Assembly: GCF_014931395.1 (NCBI RefSeq)
Contig: NZ_CP063120.1
Coordinates: 1,843,501 to 1,907,500, forward strand
Source: Haemophilus parainfluenzae
GTDB lineage: Bacteria > Pseudomonadota > Gammaproteobacteria > Enterobacterales > Pasteurellaceae
Direction of reading: 5' to 3'
DNA length: 64,000 nt
The notes below the pieces were generated by a model. It ran no database searches, had not been told where the DNA came from, and worked only from the letters and a program-made list of their open reading frames with translations. The position numbers and the translations under genes are program-made. Of the stretch, positions 28,312-38,516 are shown piece by piece (position 1 is the first letter of the stretch; every line of letters starts with the position of its first letter).

Positions 28312-29160
28312 CTAATCTAAATTATCCAATCCAAATTGGTATAAGGCATTTTTCTTATAACCATAAAGTTCAGCCACAATCGCTGCGGCTTTTTTTAAAG
28401 GTAATTCTTTAGCTATCAAAGTGAGCGCTTTAATTGCTTGTGGTGCAAATTCGTCGCTATCTTCTGATTTTGGTTTACCTTCCACGATTAACACCATCTC
28501 ACCTTTCGTGCGATTCGGATCTTCACTTAACCATTGACGAAGATCTCTTAATTTATCCCCTGCAATGGTTTCCCATGTTTTCGTAATTTCACGTGCAAGT
28601 ACTACATAGCGTTCACCACCTAATACATCTTGCATATCGGCAAGGGTATCTAAAATGCGGTGGGTTGATTCATAGAAGATTAAAGTGCGGTCTTCTTCTG
28701 CGATATTTTCTAACTTATCTTTACGCGCCTTGGTTTTGGCCGGTAAAAAGCCTTCAAAACAAAAACGGTCTGAGGCGATTCCCGATGCGCATAATGCAGT
28801 AATCGCTGCACAAGCACCTGGTAATGGCACCACTTTAATGCCAGCCTCACGACATTGACGCACTAAATGAAAACCCGGATCGCTAATTAAAGGGGTTCCC
28901 GCATCTGAAATTAATGCAATATTGGTGCCTTGTTTTAGCTTTTCGACCAAAACATGAGCTTTTTCTTGTTCGTTGTGATCATGCAAGGCGAAAAACGGCT
29001 TTTTGATACCATAATGACTAAGCAATAAACCACTGTGGCGCGTATCTTCCGCGGCAATTAAATCTACATGCGAAAAGGTCTCTAAAGCACGTTGTGTAAT
29101 ATCTTGTAAATTCCCGATTGGCGTAGCGACAATATATAAAATTCCGGTTAAATCATTCAT
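28312..29160 (-). CDS. rsmI: 16S rRNA (cytidine1402-2'-O)-methyltransferase
   Basis: A 282-residue RsmI of the tetrapyrrole-methylase fold. The N-terminal [17 protein letters not shown] and the [16 protein letters not shown] segment are diagnostic, as is [16 protein letters not shown]. It uses S-adenosylmethionine to methylate the ribose of C1402 in the decoding centre. It is divergent from lpoA with 69 bases between starts, the same arrangement as in H. influenzae. An uptake sequence is at 28683. Confidence 0.96.
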   Translation of the reverse strand: MNDLTGILYIVATPIGNLQDITQRALETFSHVDLIAAEDTRHSGLLLSHYGIKKPFFALHDHNEQEKAHVLVEKLKQGTNIALISDAGTPLISDPGFHLVRQCREAGIKVVPLPGACAAITALCASGIASDRFCFEGFLPAKTKARKDKLENIAEEDRTLIFYESTHRILDTLADMQDVLGGERYVVLAREITKTWETIAGDKLRDLRQWLSEDPNRTKGEMVLIVEGKPKSEDSDEFAPQAIKALTLIAKELPLKKAAAIVAELYGYKKNALYQFGLDNLD

Positions 29161-29229
29161 TTTTGTTTGCTTTTACATTGTGAGATAAGTAAGATCGCCC
29201 ATTATTGATTTATTCATTATGGAGCGAAT

Positions 29230-30951
29230 ATGTCTATTCTATTACAAGGCGGTCGTTTTAAAAAACGTTTAATGCCGATTTTATTGTCTGTTGCGTTAGC
29301 AGGTTGTTCTAACTTATTTGGCAGCAGCTTCACCCAAACATTACAGCGTGATGCCAATGCAAGTTCTGAATTTTATATGAACAAATTAGGGCAAACACAG
29401 GATAAAGAAGATCAACAAACATACAAACTCTTAGCCGCTCGTGTATTAATTTCTGAAAATAAAGTACCCCAAGCGGAAGAGCTATTAACGGAGTTAGTTG
29501 ACTTAAACGAAGCGCAACAATTAGATCGTACGTTAATTGAAGCGCGCATCGCCGCAGCAAAAGGCAATAATGATGTTGCTGAAGGTAAATTACGTGCACT
29601 CGATCTGACTAAATTAAGTCCATCACAAAAATCTCGTTATTACGAAACCTTTGCTCAAACAGCTGAAAATCGTAAAGACGTGATTGAAGCGGTGAAAGCG
29701 CGTATCAAAATGGATGAAAACTTAACAGACATGCAACGTCGTAAAGATAATGTTGATAAAACTTGGTCGTTACTCCGTTCTGCAAATACTGCTGTTATCA
29801 ATAATGCCTCAGATGAAGGTAGCGTAGCATTAGGTGGTTGGCTCACCTTGATTAAAGCTTATAACGACAACATCCGTCAGCCAGTACAATTAAGCCAAGT
29901 ATTGCAAAGCTGGAAATCCGCTTATCCAAATCACGTTGCGTCAACCTTTTTCCCTAAAGAGCTAGAAAGCTTGTTGAATTTCCAACAAACGAATTTAGCT
30001 CAAATTGGTTTAGTCTTACCTTTAAGCGGTGATGGCCAAATTTTAGGTACAACGATTCAATCAGGTTTCAATGATGCAAAAGGTGATTCAACCATTCCGG
30101 TACAAGTGTTTGACTCATCAACTACCCCGATTAATGACATTCTTGCACAAGCAAAAGCATCGGGTATTAAAGCGTTAGTAGGTCCATTACTTAAACAAAA
30201 CGTCGATGCCATCATTGCGAATCCAAGTGCTGTGCAAGGCATGGATGTACTCACATTAAATGCCACAGCAAATACACAAGCGATTAACAAAGTATGTTAT
30301 TACGGTTTATCGCCGGAAGATGAAGCAGAATCTGCGGCGAACAAAATGTGGAAAGACGGTATTCGCAATCCAATCGTTGCAATGCCACAAAATGACTTAG
30401 GACAACGTGTTGGTAATGCGTTCAACGTACGTTGGCAACGTTTAGCGGGTACCGATGCGAATATTCGTTACTATAACTTACCAGCTGATATTACCTACTT
30501 CTTCCAAGGTGCGCCGCAAGATACAAGTGCACTTTATGTCATCTCTTCACCAGATGAATTGGCTGAAATCAAAGGTTATTTAGATACCAGCAATCCGAAC
30601 GTTCGTATTTATGCAAGCTCTCGTTCTAACGCGGCAAGTAATACACCAGAATACTATGCGAAAATGAATGGCGTTCAATTTAGTGATATTCCATTCTTTA
30701 AACAAAGCGATTCTTCACAATATCAAAAAGTGGCTGGCTCAACCGGTGGTGAATTCCAATTAATGCGTTTATATGCAATGGGTTCTGATGCATGGTTGCT
30801 CATCAATCACTTTAATGAATTACGCCAAGTACCAGGTTACACCTTAAGCGGTTTAACCGGTCAGCTTAGCGCGGATTCAAACTGTGATGTGGATCGCGAT
30901 ATGACATGGTATCAAGTACAAGATGGTAACGTGGTAGCGGTTGCGAACTAA
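29230..30951 (+). CDS. lpoA: LpoA, outer-membrane lipoprotein activator of PBP1A
   Basis: A 573-residue lipoprotein: a basic N-terminus, hydrophobic core and lipobox ALAGC with the acylated cysteine C26. Residues to about 255 are helical TPR-like repeats; residues from about 256 (IGLVLPLSGDG) form a periplasmic-binding-protein-like domain. LpoA spans the periplasm to stimulate peptidoglycan transpeptidation by PBP1A. It heads the lpoA-yraN-diaA-dolP operon. Confidence 0.95.
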   Translation: MSILLQGGRFKKRLMPILLSVALAGCSNLFGSSFTQTLQRDANASSEFYMNKLGQTQDKEDQQTYKLLAARVLISENKVPQAEELLTELVDLNEAQQLDRTLIEARIAAAKGNNDVAEGKLRALDLTKLSPSQKSRYYETFAQTAENRKDVIEAVKARIKMDENLTDMQRRKDNVDKTWSLLRSANTAVINNASDEGSVALGGWLTLIKAYNDNIRQPVQLSQVLQSWKSAYPNHVASTFFPKELESLLNFQQTNLAQIGLVLPLSGDGQILGTTIQSGFNDAKGDSTIPVQVFDSSTTPINDILAQAKASGIKALVGPLLKQNVDAIIANPSAVQGMDVLTLNATANTQAINKVCYYGLSPEDEAESAANKMWKDGIRNPIVAMPQNDLGQRVGNAFNVRWQRLAGTDANIRYYNLPADITYFFQGAPQDTSALYVISSPDELAEIKGYLDTSNPNVRIYASSRSNAASNTPEYYAKMNGVQFSDIPFFKQSDSSQYQKVAGSTGGEFQLMRLYAMGSDAWLLINHFNELRQVPGYTLSGLTGQLSADSNCDVDRDMTWYQVQDGNVVAVAN

Positions 30952-30954
30952 TCC

Positions 30955-31314
30955 ATGTTTTCATTAAAACGTCAACAAGGGGCGGGCTTTGAACATCAAG
31001 CCCGCCTTTTCTTAGAGGCTAAGGGGCTTAAATTCATCGCGGCGAATCAACATTTCAAATGCGGTGAATTAGATCTCATTATGCAAGACGGGCAAACCAT
31101 TGTATTTGTTGAAGTTCGTCAACGATCCAGCTCAGCATTCGGATCCGCTGTTGAAAGCGTGGATTGGCAAAAGCAACAAAAATGGCTAGATGCCGCAAAT
31201 TTATGGCTTGCCAAACGTAACCTAAGCCTTGAAGATGCGGATTGTCGTTTTGATCTTATCGCCTTTGGAAAAAACGCCAGTGATATCCAATGGATTCCTA
31301 ATTTTCTCGATTAA
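30955..31314 (+). CDS. yraN: YraN family (UPF0102) nuclease-like protein
   Basis: A 119-residue UPF0102 protein that starts 3 bases after lpoA. It has the PD-(D/E)XK-like core GELDLIM (around residues 42-48) and VFVEVRQR (around 56-63), with the family [15 protein letters not shown]. The function is not settled; a Holliday-junction-resolvase-like fold is inferred in the family. Coupled to lpoA. Confidence 0.92.
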   Translation: MFSLKRQQGAGFEHQARLFLEAKGLKFIAANQHFKCGELDLIMQDGQTIVFVEVRQRSSSAFGSAVESVDWQKQQKWLDAANLWLAKRNLSLEDADCRFDLIAFGKNASDIQWIPNFLD

Positions 31315-31326
31315 CCTTTTCCGATT

Positions 31327-31911
31327 ATGTTACAAAAAGTTAAAGATATTTATAGCGAAAGTATTCAGATTCAAATCTCTGCTTCTAGCCTATTATCAGA
31401 AAATATTGCCACTGCCACACAAATGGTCATGCAATGTTTGTTAAGTGGTCATAAAGTGATTGCCTGTGGCGTCGCTCGCTCTTACGCGAATGCACAATTC
31501 TTAGTGTCAAATTTGCTTAATCGTTACGATTTCGAGCGCCCTAGCCTGCCATCCGTACATCTTAGCCTTGAAAGTGCGGTCGGTTCTTCACTGGTTTTTG
31601 ATCAACCTATCGATCAGCTTTATCAACATCAATTTAACGCTATCGCGAAGCCCGGTGACTTATTGATCGCCTTTGCCCCGCTTGGAACAGAAAAAGCGGT
31701 ACTGAATACGATTGCGAATGCCGTCAACAAAGAAATTCAGGTCATTGCCTTAACCGGCGCAAACAATGATGCGATTCAAGGTGTGTTAGCTGAAGCGGAT
31801 TTAGAAATCTCGATTCCCGCGACGAAAGAAGCACGGATTTTGGAAAATCATTTATTTGTCATTAATGCTCTTTGTGAGCTTGTTGATAGCACGCTTTTCC
31901 CAAGAGCTTGA
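31327..31911 (+). CDS. diaA: DiaA, DnaA initiator-associating protein
   Basis: A 194-residue SIS-domain protein of the DiaA/GmhA group. VIACGVARSYANAQFLVSNLLNRYDFERPSLP and LGTEKAVLNTIANAVNKEIQVIALTG fit DiaA, a tetramer that binds several DnaA molecules and promotes timely replication initiation. GmhA-type active residues for sedoheptulose isomerisation are not evident. Position between yraN and dolP is that of diaA. An uptake sequence at 31572 encodes Ser-Ala-Val. Confidence 0.92.
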   Translation: MLQKVKDIYSESIQIQISASSLLSENIATATQMVMQCLLSGHKVIACGVARSYANAQFLVSNLLNRYDFERPSLPSVHLSLESAVGSSLVFDQPIDQLYQHQFNAIAKPGDLLIAFAPLGTEKAVLNTIANAVNKEIQVIALTGANNDAIQGVLAEADLEISIPATKEARILENHLFVINALCELVDSTLFPRA

Positions 31912-31995
31912 CATTAAAGGCTTTTCCAACCAAACTATTTCTAAAATTAATTGACTAACTAGTTAACTCACTCATTTATAAAAAGGAGATTAATA

Positions 31996-32577
31996 ATGAA
32001 ATTAACCCCATTAAAAAAACTCGCCTTCGTACTTGGTGCATCAATTATGTTACAAGGCTGTGTGGCTGCTGTACTTGGTGGCGCGGCTGCTGGTGCTAAA
32101 GTTGCAACGGATCCTCGCACAATGGGTACGCAAGTCGATGATGAAACGTTAGAAATAAAAGTTGAAAATGCATTAGATAAAGATGCACAAATTAAATCAG
32201 AAGGTCGTGTACATGCCGTTTCTTATAGTGGTCGTGTATTATTGATTGGTCAAGTGCCGAGTGAAGGCGTGAAAGAAACCGCAACCAGTCTTGCAAAAGG
32301 CGTGGACGGTGTGAATGACGTCTATAATGAATTACGTGTGGGCAATAAAATTAACTTTGGTCAAATTACTAAAGACAGCTGGATTACCACACAAATCAAA
32401 TCAAAACTCTTCGTTGGCGATAATGTAAAAGCAACAGATGTGAAAGTGATCACCGAAAATGGTGAAGTATTCTTACTCGGAAACGTCACTCAATCACAAG
32501 GTGACTCAGCGGCAGAAATTGCAAGTAAAGTTTCTGGTGTTCAAAAAGTCGTCAAAGTATTTAAATACTTGAATTAA
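31996..32577 (+). CDS. dolP: DolP, BON-domain outer-membrane lipoprotein
   Basis: A 193-residue lipoprotein (YraP/DolP). Signal peptide with lipobox MLQGC, acylated cysteine C22, then two BON domains (residues about 48-115 and 124-193). DolP supports outer-membrane integrity and the BAM machinery. AGGAG precedes the ATG. It is last in the lpoA operon and is followed by an uptake-sequence terminator. Confidence 0.94.
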   Translation: MKLTPLKKLAFVLGASIMLQGCVAAVLGGAAAGAKVATDPRTMGTQVDDETLEIKVENALDKDAQIKSEGRVHAVSYSGRVLLIGQVPSEGVKETATSLAKGVDGVNDVYNELRVGNKINFGQITKDSWITTQIKSKLFVGDNVKATDVKVITENGEVFLLGNVTQSQGDSAAEIASKVSGVQKVVKVFKYLN

Positions 32578-32595
32578 TTAAATTTTCGAACGTTG

Positions 32596-32638
32596 AAGTG
32601 CGGTCAAAAATCATCTCGTTTTTGACCGCACTTTTTTC
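32596..32638 (+). terminator. Terminator after dolP (uptake-sequence pair)
   Basis: Perfect 15-base arms 32596-32610 and 32619-32633 around an 8-base loop, followed by TTTT. Confidence 0.9.
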
Positions 32639-32685
32639 TTTACAAAAATTTACAAAAAAGATCCCGCCTAAAAAAACATCACTTC

Positions 32686-32720
32686 AAAGATAAGTTATTT
32701 ATTTTAAATGACTTATCTTT
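32686..32720. repeat. AT-rich hairpin upstream of nrdA
   Basis: AAAGATAAGT (32686-32695) pairs with ACTTATCTTT (32711-32720); after a T-G pair the stem continues ATTTA/TAAAT, giving a 16-pair hairpin with a 3-base loop. No T tract follows, so it is not a classic terminator; role unknown. Confidence 0.5.
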
Positions 32721-32767
32721 TGTCAATAATCTAAGTAAAAAATTTACTGCTTGAATTCAATTTTAAA

Positions 32768-32815
32768 ACACTCTATCTTGTGCAGCGTCATTTTCCATAA
32801 CACTATATCTTGTGT
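32768..32815. promoter_or_regulatory. Two NrdR boxes upstream of nrdA
   Basis: ACACTCTATCTTGTGC (32768-32783) and ACACTATATCTTGTGT (32800-32815) fit the NrdR-box consensus (acaCwAtATaTwGtgt) and are 32 bases apart, three helical turns, the usual spacing. NrdR represses ribonucleotide reductase when dATP is plentiful. Confidence 0.9.
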
Positions 32816-32851
32816 TTTATTCAATTCATTTCTCTAGTAGGTTTATCTCCC

Positions 32852-35122
32852 ATGAACAAAGGATTAATGGTTACGAAGCGCGATGGTACGCTTGAACAAA
32901 TCAATTTAGACAAAATTCACCGTGTGATTACTTGGGCGGCTGAAGGCTTGGAAAACGTCTCTGTTTCTCAAGTTGAATTGCGTTCTCATATTCAATTTTA
33001 TGAAGGCATTCGCACGTCTGATATTCACGAAACGATTATTAAAGCAGCTGCAGACCTAATCAGCAAAGATACCCCTGATTATCAATATCTTGCTGCACGC
33101 CTTGCCGTTTTCCATTTACGTAAAAAAGCGTATGGCCATTTTGATCCGCCTCGTTTATACGATCATGTGAAAAAATTAGTGCGCATGGGCAAATATGATC
33201 CTGCACTTTTAGCCGACTATACTCGTGAAGAATGGGATGAAATGGACGGGTTTATTGATCACTGGCGTGATATGACCTTTTCTTATGCCGCAGTAAAACA
33301 ATTAGAAGGAAAATACTTAGTTCAAAACCGTGTAACCGGTGAGATTTATGAATCTGCACAATTTCTTTATTTATTAGTTGCAGCGAGCTTATTCTCAAAA
33401 TATCCACAAGAAACCCGTTTGGATTACATTCGTCGTTTCTACGATGCAACCTCAACCTTTAAGATTTCTTTACCAACGCCTATTATGGCGGGGGTTCGTA
33501 CGCCTACGCGTCAATTCAGCTCTTGCGTATTGATTGAATGTGGTGACAGCTTAGACTCTATCAATGCTACCTCTGCAGCAATCGTAAAATACGTTTCACA
33601 ACGTGCAGGTATCGGGGTGAATGCAGGTGCAATTCGTGCGTTAGGTAGCCCTATTCGTGGTGGTGAAGCCTTCCATACTGGCTGTATTCCATTCTATAAA
33701 CACTTCCAAAGTGCCGTCAAATCTTGTTCACAAGGTGGCGTACGTGGTGGTGCGGCGACAGTTTACTACCCGATTTGGCACTTAGAAGTTGAAAGCTTAT
33801 TAGTATTGAAAAATAACCGTGGCGTGGAAGATAACCGTGTTCGTCACATGGACTACGGCGTACAGTTAAACAAATTAATGTATCAACGCTTAATTAAAGG
33901 CGCAGATATTACTTTATTTAGTCCTTCAGATGTACCTGGACTTTATGAAGCCTTCTTTGCTGATCAAGATAAATTTGAAGAACTTTACGTGAAATACGAA
34001 CAGGATCCAAATATTCGTAAACGTTCTGTAAAAGCGGTTGAGTTATTCTCTTTATTGATGCAAGAACGTGCATCAACTGGTCGTATTTATATCCAAAACG
34101 TGGATCACTGTAATACCCATTCACCGTTTGATCCGCTTGTTGCACCGGTGCGCCAATCTAACTTATGTTTAGAAATTGCATTACCAACTAAACCATTACA
34201 ACATTTCCATGATGAAAATGGTGAAATTGCCCTTTGTACACTTTCAGCGTTTAACTTGGGTAAATTAGATAATTTAGATGAGCTAGAAAACCTAGCCGAT
34301 CTTGCGGTACGTGCATTAGATGCATTACTTGATTACCAAGACTACCCTGTTCCTGCGGCGAAACGCTCTTCATTAGGTCGTCGTTCACTTGGTATCGGTG
34401 TGATTAACTATGCTTATTACCTCGCGAAAAATGGCGTGCGTTATTCTGATGGCTCAGCGAACGATTTAACTCACCGTACGTTTGAAGCGATTCAATACTA
34501 TCTATTAAAAGCTTCTATGAACTTAGCAAAAGAATTAGGTGCATGCGAATACTTCAATGAAACCAATTACGCGAAAGGTATTTTGCCAATCGATACCTAT
34601 AAGAAAGATATTGATAACTTAACGCAAGAACCATTGCATTATGATTGGGAAACGTTACGTCAAGAAATCAAAGAATTCGGTTTACGTAACTCAACCTTAA
34701 CCGCATTAATGCCGTCAGAAACCTCTTCACAGATTTCTAACGCAACAAATGGTATCGAGCCGCCACGTGGTCATGTAAGTATTAAAGCTTCAAAAGATGG
34801 TATCTTAAGACAAGTTGTACCAGATTATGAGAACTTAAGTGACAACTACGAGTTGCTTTGGGATATTCCAAGCAATGATGGTTACTTACACTTAGTGGGC
34901 ATCATGCAAAAATTCGTGGATCAAGCGATCTCTGCAAATACCAACTACGATCCAAAACGTTTTGAAGACGGTAAAGTGCCGATGAAAGTATTGTTAAAAG
35001 ATCTTTTAACTGCTTACAAATACGGCTTAAAAACCCTCTACTATCAAAACACCCGTGATGGTGCGGAAGACAGTCAAGAAGATTTAGATGATGGCTGTGC
35101 AGGCGGTGCTTGTAAGATTTAA
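32852..35122 (+). CDS. nrdA: Ribonucleotide reductase class Ia, alpha subunit
   Basis: A 756-residue NrdA. The N-terminal ATP-cone (MNKGLMVTKRDGTLEQINLDKIH) senses ATP/dATP; the catalytic barrel contains SSCVLIECGDSLDS and the NLCLEIALPT and PSETSSQISNATNGIEPPR segments; the C-terminus ends with the CAGGACKI redox cysteine pair. It reduces ribonucleoside diphosphates using the NrdB radical. I start at the ATG at 32852, which gives the E. coli-like N-terminus. It has no uptake sequence. Confidence 0.97.
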   Translation: MNKGLMVTKRDGTLEQINLDKIHRVITWAAEGLENVSVSQVELRSHIQFYEGIRTSDIHETIIKAAADLISKDTPDYQYLAARLAVFHLRKKAYGHFDPPRLYDHVKKLVRMGKYDPALLADYTREEWDEMDGFIDHWRDMTFSYAAVKQLEGKYLVQNRVTGEIYESAQFLYLLVAASLFSKYPQETRLDYIRRFYDATSTFKISLPTPIMAGVRTPTRQFSSCVLIECGDSLDSINATSAAIVKYVSQRAGIGVNAGAIRALGSPIRGGEAFHTGCIPFYKHFQSAVKSCSQGGVRGGAATVYYPIWHLEVESLLVLKNNRGVEDNRVRHMDYGVQLNKLMYQRLIKGADITLFSPSDVPGLYEAFFADQDKFEELYVKYEQDPNIRKRSVKAVELFSLLMQERASTGRIYIQNVDHCNTHSPFDPLVAPVRQSNLCLEIALPTKPLQHFHDENGEIALCTLSAFNLGKLDNLDELENLADLAVRALDALLDYQDYPVPAAKRSSLGRRSLGIGVINYAYYLAKNGVRYSDGSANDLTHRTFEAIQYYLLKASMNLAKELGACEYFNETNYAKGILPIDTYKKDIDNLTQEPLHYDWETLRQEIKEFGLRNSTLTALMPSETSSQISNATNGIEPPRGHVSIKASKDGILRQVVPDYENLSDNYELLWDIPSNDGYLHLVGIMQKFVDQAISANTNYDPKRFEDGKVPMKVLLKDLLTAYKYGLKTLYYQNTRDGAEDSQEDLDDGCAGGACKI

Positions 35123-35232
35123 TTAATTTTGTGATCCTACTATTACTGTAGGATATGTAAATTAATTAGATCTACTACCTCCAGTAATATGTGGGATAGT
35201 TTATTCATCCTTAATCAAAAGGAAAAACTATT

Positions 35233-35430
35233 ATGATGAATAATAATCATCAGAAACCACATTGTGAAAATAACACTTATGTTATTAATAAGTACTATAT
35301 CCGGGGGAATTCTGTCGTAATAAATAGTGCAGAAAAAGGTAGGGTTATAGAAAAACAAGGTATTTTAAAACACCGTATACTCGCCTTAGTTATTACTATA
35401 GCTTCTTCTGTGATTAAGTATTTTTTATAG
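35233..35430 (+). CDS. Small membrane ORF inside the nrdA-nrdB operon, unknown
   Basis: A 65-residue ORF (two ATGs at 35233 and 35236) with a good AAGGA ribosome site 9 bases upstream. Residues 1-46 are polar, with a strand-rich centre (YVINKYYIRGNSVVINS); residues about 48-64 form one hydrophobic helix ending in KYFL. I recognise no family. It begins 110 bases after nrdA and ends 11 bases before nrdB, where these genes are usually adjacent. The sequence before it contains imperfect inverted repeats (35134-35154; 35142-35148 with 35182-35188). AT-rich codon use differs from its neighbours. It could be an acquired small gene. Confidence 0.6.
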   Translation: MMNNNHQKPHCENNTYVINKYYIRGNSVVINSAEKGRVIEKQGILKHRILALVITIASSVIKYFL

Positions 35431-35441
35431 GATAAACAAAA

Positions 35442-36572
35442 ATGGCATACACCACTTTCTCACAAACCAAAAACGACCAATTAAAAGAGCCTATGTTCTT
35501 TGGTCAAAACGTTAACGTTGCGCGTTACGATCAACAAAAATATGAGACGTTTGAAAAGCTCATTGAAAAACAACTTTCCTTCTTCTGGCGTCCGGAAGAA
35601 GTGGATGTGTCGCAAGACCGTATCGACTATGCCGCGTTACCTGAGCATGAAAAGCACATTTTCATCAGTAACTTAAAATATCAAACCCTATTAGATTCTA
35701 TTCAAGGCCGTAGCCCGAACGTCGCATTATTACCGTTAGTGTCTATTCCTGAATTAGAAACTTGGATCGAGACTTGGACCTTCTCAGAAACCATCCACTC
35801 TCGTTCTTACACACACATCATTCGTAACATTGTGAACGATCCCTCTATCGTGTTTGATGACATCGTGACGAACGAAGAAATCATCAAACGTGCACGTGAC
35901 ATTTCTTCTTATTACGATGATTTAATCCGTGATAGCCAACTTTACAGCTTGTATGGTGAAGGTACTTACACGGTAGATGGTAAAGAATGTGTGGTGACAT
36001 TACGCAACTTGAAAAAACAACTTTACCTTTGCTTGATGAGTGTAAACGCACTTGAAGCGATTCGTTTCTATGTATCCTTCGCTTGTTCGTTTGCCTTTGC
36101 AGAGCGTCAATTAATGGAAGGTAATGCGAAAATTATTAAATTTATCGCTCGTGATGAAGCCTTACACTTAACCGGTACGCAACACATTTTAAACATTATG
36201 GCTGCCGGTCAAGATGATCCTGAAATGGCTGAAATTGCAGAAGAATGTAAACAAGAAGCCTACGATTTATTCTTAGCGGCAGCGGAACAAGAAAAAGAAT
36301 GGGCGGATTACTTGTTCAAAGATGGGTCAATGATTGGTTTGAACAAAGACATTTTGGTGCAATACGTGGAATATATCACGAATATCCGTATGCAAGCCGT
36401 TGGGCTTCCATTACCATTTGGTGCACGTTCAAACCCAATTCCATGGATTAACGCATGGCTTGTTTCTGACAACGTACAAGTGGCACCACAAGAAGTCGAA
36501 GTGAGTTCTTACCTTGTTGGTCAAATTGACTCTAAAGTCGATACCAATGATTTCGGTGATTTCGATCTTTAA
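35442..36572 (+). CDS. nrdB: Ribonucleotide reductase class Ia, beta subunit
   Basis: A 376-residue NrdB carrying the diiron-tyrosyl radical cofactor. The iron ligands and radical tyrosine are in [22 protein letters not shown] (tyrosine of SRSYTHI) and [15 protein letters not shown], all intact. The C-terminal tail ends [10 protein letters not shown], which docks to NrdA. It is probably transcribed from the NrdR-controlled nrdA promoter through the small ORF. A terminator follows. Confidence 0.97.
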   Translation: MAYTTFSQTKNDQLKEPMFFGQNVNVARYDQQKYETFEKLIEKQLSFFWRPEEVDVSQDRIDYAALPEHEKHIFISNLKYQTLLDSIQGRSPNVALLPLVSIPELETWIETWTFSETIHSRSYTHIIRNIVNDPSIVFDDIVTNEEIIKRARDISSYYDDLIRDSQLYSLYGEGTYTVDGKECVVTLRNLKKQLYLCLMSVNALEAIRFYVSFACSFAFAERQLMEGNAKIIKFIARDEALHLTGTQHILNIMAAGQDDPEMAEIAEECKQEAYDLFLAAAEQEKEWADYLFKDGSMIGLNKDILVQYVEYITNIRMQAVGLPLPFGARSNPIPWINAWLVSDNVQVAPQEVEVSSYLVGQIDSKVDTNDFGDFDL

Positions 36573-36587
36573 TTAATCATGCGATAC

Positions 36588-36645
36588 AAAGAGCGGTCAA
36601 TATTTTCATCGTTTAAAACCTTTGAAAAATTGACCGCTCTTTTTG
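36588..36645 (+). terminator. Terminator after nrdB
   Basis: AAAGAGCGGTCAAT (36588-36601) and ATTGACCGCTCTTT (36629-36642) pair perfectly, with a T tract; the arms contain a one-mismatch version of the uptake sequence. From here to lysS at 36872 there is no gene I can support. Confidence 0.82.
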
Positions 36646-36871
36646 TTTGCATACACGGTAAACCGGATTCAAGAGCCAAAGATAAAATTATCTTATGTGG
36701 AAAAGAGGTACCATTCCATCTCTACCACTCCAATTCCGACAACTTTCTGGATAAAAAGGATAACTTAATTAAAAAAGGCTTAACAAAAAACAATGCTATA
36801 GGTAGAATAGGAAAATTCTGTTTATTATTAAATAAATCACATTCTAAGTAAAAACTAACGAGGTAAAGGAT

Positions 36872-38380
36872 ATGTCAGAGCAAGAAGTAAAAGAATTAGA
36901 TCTCCATGGCGAAATGCTCGTTCGCCGTGAAAAATTAGCTGCATTACGCGCAAAAGGTAATGCGTTTCCAAACCAATTTCGTCGTGACGCCCTTGCCCAA
37001 GATTTACATGATAAGTACGAAGCTGAAGATGGTGAAACATTAAAAGAAAAAGCCATTGAAGTGACCGTTGCCGGTCGTATTATGACTCGTCGAGCAATGG
37101 GTAAAGCCACCTTTATTACCTTGCAAGATATGAGTGGCAAAATTCAATTATATGTTGCTCGTGATAATCTTCCTGAAGGCGTTTATGCAGAAGATGTAGG
37201 TAGCTGGGATTTAGGCGATATTATTGGGGTGAAAGGTACACTTTTCAAAACAAAAACCAATGAATTAACCGTTAAAACAACTGAAGTACAACTTTTAACC
37301 AAAGCACTTCGTCCATTACCAAACAAATTCCATGGTTTAACAGACATGGAAGCGCGTTATCGTCAACGTTACTTAGATTTAATTTCTAATGAAGAATCTC
37401 GTCGTACTTTTGTGATTCGTTCAAAAGTGGTGGCAGGTATTCGTGAATTCTTTATTTCTAAAGGTTTCATGGAAGTTGAAACTCCAATGCTACAAGTGAT
37501 TCCAGGCGGTGCATCTGCTCGTCCATTTATCACTCACCATAATGCATTAGACGTTGATATGTATCTTCGTATTGCGCCAGAACTTTACTTAAAACGTTTA
37601 GTGGTTGGTGGTTTTGAGCGTGTATTCGAATTAAACCGTAACTTCCGTAACGAGGGTGTTTCTGTTCGTCACAACCCAGAATTTACCATGCTTGAATACT
37701 ACCAAGCTTATGCTGATTATCACGATTTAATGGATAACACCGAAGAATTATTGCGTAAACTCGCGATTGATATTCTTGGTACCACCATTGTGAAATACGG
37801 TGATTTAGAATTTGACTTCGGTAAACCATTTGAACGTATTACATTACATGATGCAACTATTAAATACGGTGCAGATAAAGGTATCGTAAAAGAAGATCTT
37901 TATGATTTCGATCGTGCAAAAGCAACTGCTGAACGCTTAGGTATCGAAGTACAAAAATCTTGGGGCTTAGGTTCTATTGTGAATGCAATCTTTGAAGAAG
38001 TAGCTGAACATCACTTAATTCAACCGACCTTCTTAATGGCGCATCCAGCAGAAATTTCACCACTTGCACGTCGTAACGATGAAAATCCTGAAGTGACTGA
38101 CCGTTTTGAATTATTCATCGGCGGACGTGAAATTGGTAACGGTTTCTCAGAATTAAACGATGCCGAAGACCAAAACGAACGTTTTGATGCACAAGTTGCA
38201 GCAAAAGAAGCGGGTGATGATGAAGCGATGTTTAAAGATGATGACTTCGTTGTTGCACTTGAACACGGCTTGCCACCAACAGCAGGTGAAGGTTTAGGTA
38301 TCGACCGCTTAGCAATGCTTTATGCTAATGCACCATCTATCCGTGATGTGATCCTATTCCCTGCGATGCGTCAAAAATAA
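36872..38380 (+). CDS. lysS: Lysyl-tRNA synthetase, class II
   Basis: A 502-residue class II LysRS. The N-terminal OB fold binds the anticodon ([21 protein letters not shown]); class II motif 2 ([21 protein letters not shown]) and motif 3 ([12 protein letters not shown]) are intact. It charges tRNA-Lys. The gene is monocistronic, with AACGAGGTAAAGG upstream of the ATG and two terminators downstream. Confidence 0.97.
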   Translation: MSEQEVKELDLHGEMLVRREKLAALRAKGNAFPNQFRRDALAQDLHDKYEAEDGETLKEKAIEVTVAGRIMTRRAMGKATFITLQDMSGKIQLYVARDNLPEGVYAEDVGSWDLGDIIGVKGTLFKTKTNELTVKTTEVQLLTKALRPLPNKFHGLTDMEARYRQRYLDLISNEESRRTFVIRSKVVAGIREFFISKGFMEVETPMLQVIPGGASARPFITHHNALDVDMYLRIAPELYLKRLVVGGFERVFELNRNFRNEGVSVRHNPEFTMLEYYQAYADYHDLMDNTEELLRKLAIDILGTTIVKYGDLEFDFGKPFERITLHDATIKYGADKGIVKEDLYDFDRAKATAERLGIEVQKSWGLGSIVNAIFEEVAEHHLIQPTFLMAHPAEISPLARRNDENPEVTDRFELFIGGREIGNGFSELNDAEDQNERFDAQVAAKEAGDDEAMFKDDDFVVALEHGLPPTAGEGLGIDRLAMLYANAPSIRDVILFPAMRQK

Positions 38381-38397
38381 TTAAGTTGAAATAACAT

Positions 38398-38425
38398 AAA
38401 AGGAAGTCTACGGACTTCCTTTTTT
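38398..38425 (+). terminator. Terminator after lysS
   Basis: Perfect 11-base arms (38398-38408 and 38413-38423) with the stable tetraloop TACG and a T tract. Confidence 0.9.
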
Positions 38426-38433
38426 ATTGTGTA

Positions 38434-38461
38434 AAAGTGCGGTCATTTTTAACCGCACTTT
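38434..38461. terminator. Inverted uptake-sequence pair, second terminator
   Basis: AAAGTGCGGT (38434-38443) and ACCGCACTTT (38452-38461) pair around 8 bases, between the lysS terminator and that of the convergent gene. Confidence 0.7.
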
Positions 38462-38464
38462 CAT

Positions 38465-38495
38465 AAAAAAAGAGATAACCGCTTTCACCGTTATC
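38465..38495 (-). terminator. Terminator of the MetE-like gene
   Basis: GATAAC (38474-38479) pairs with GTTATC (38490-38495); on the minus strand seven T residues follow (38465-38471 as A). Confidence 0.7.
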
Positions 38496-38516
38496 CCTTT
38501 TACATTCTAATTGAAA

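Noticed and set aside
36579-36851. 90-residue open frame between nrdB and lysS
   Set aside because: Its first third is the nrdB terminator hairpin, codon use is unlike the neighbours (ATA, AGA, GGA), and there is no clear ribosome site.
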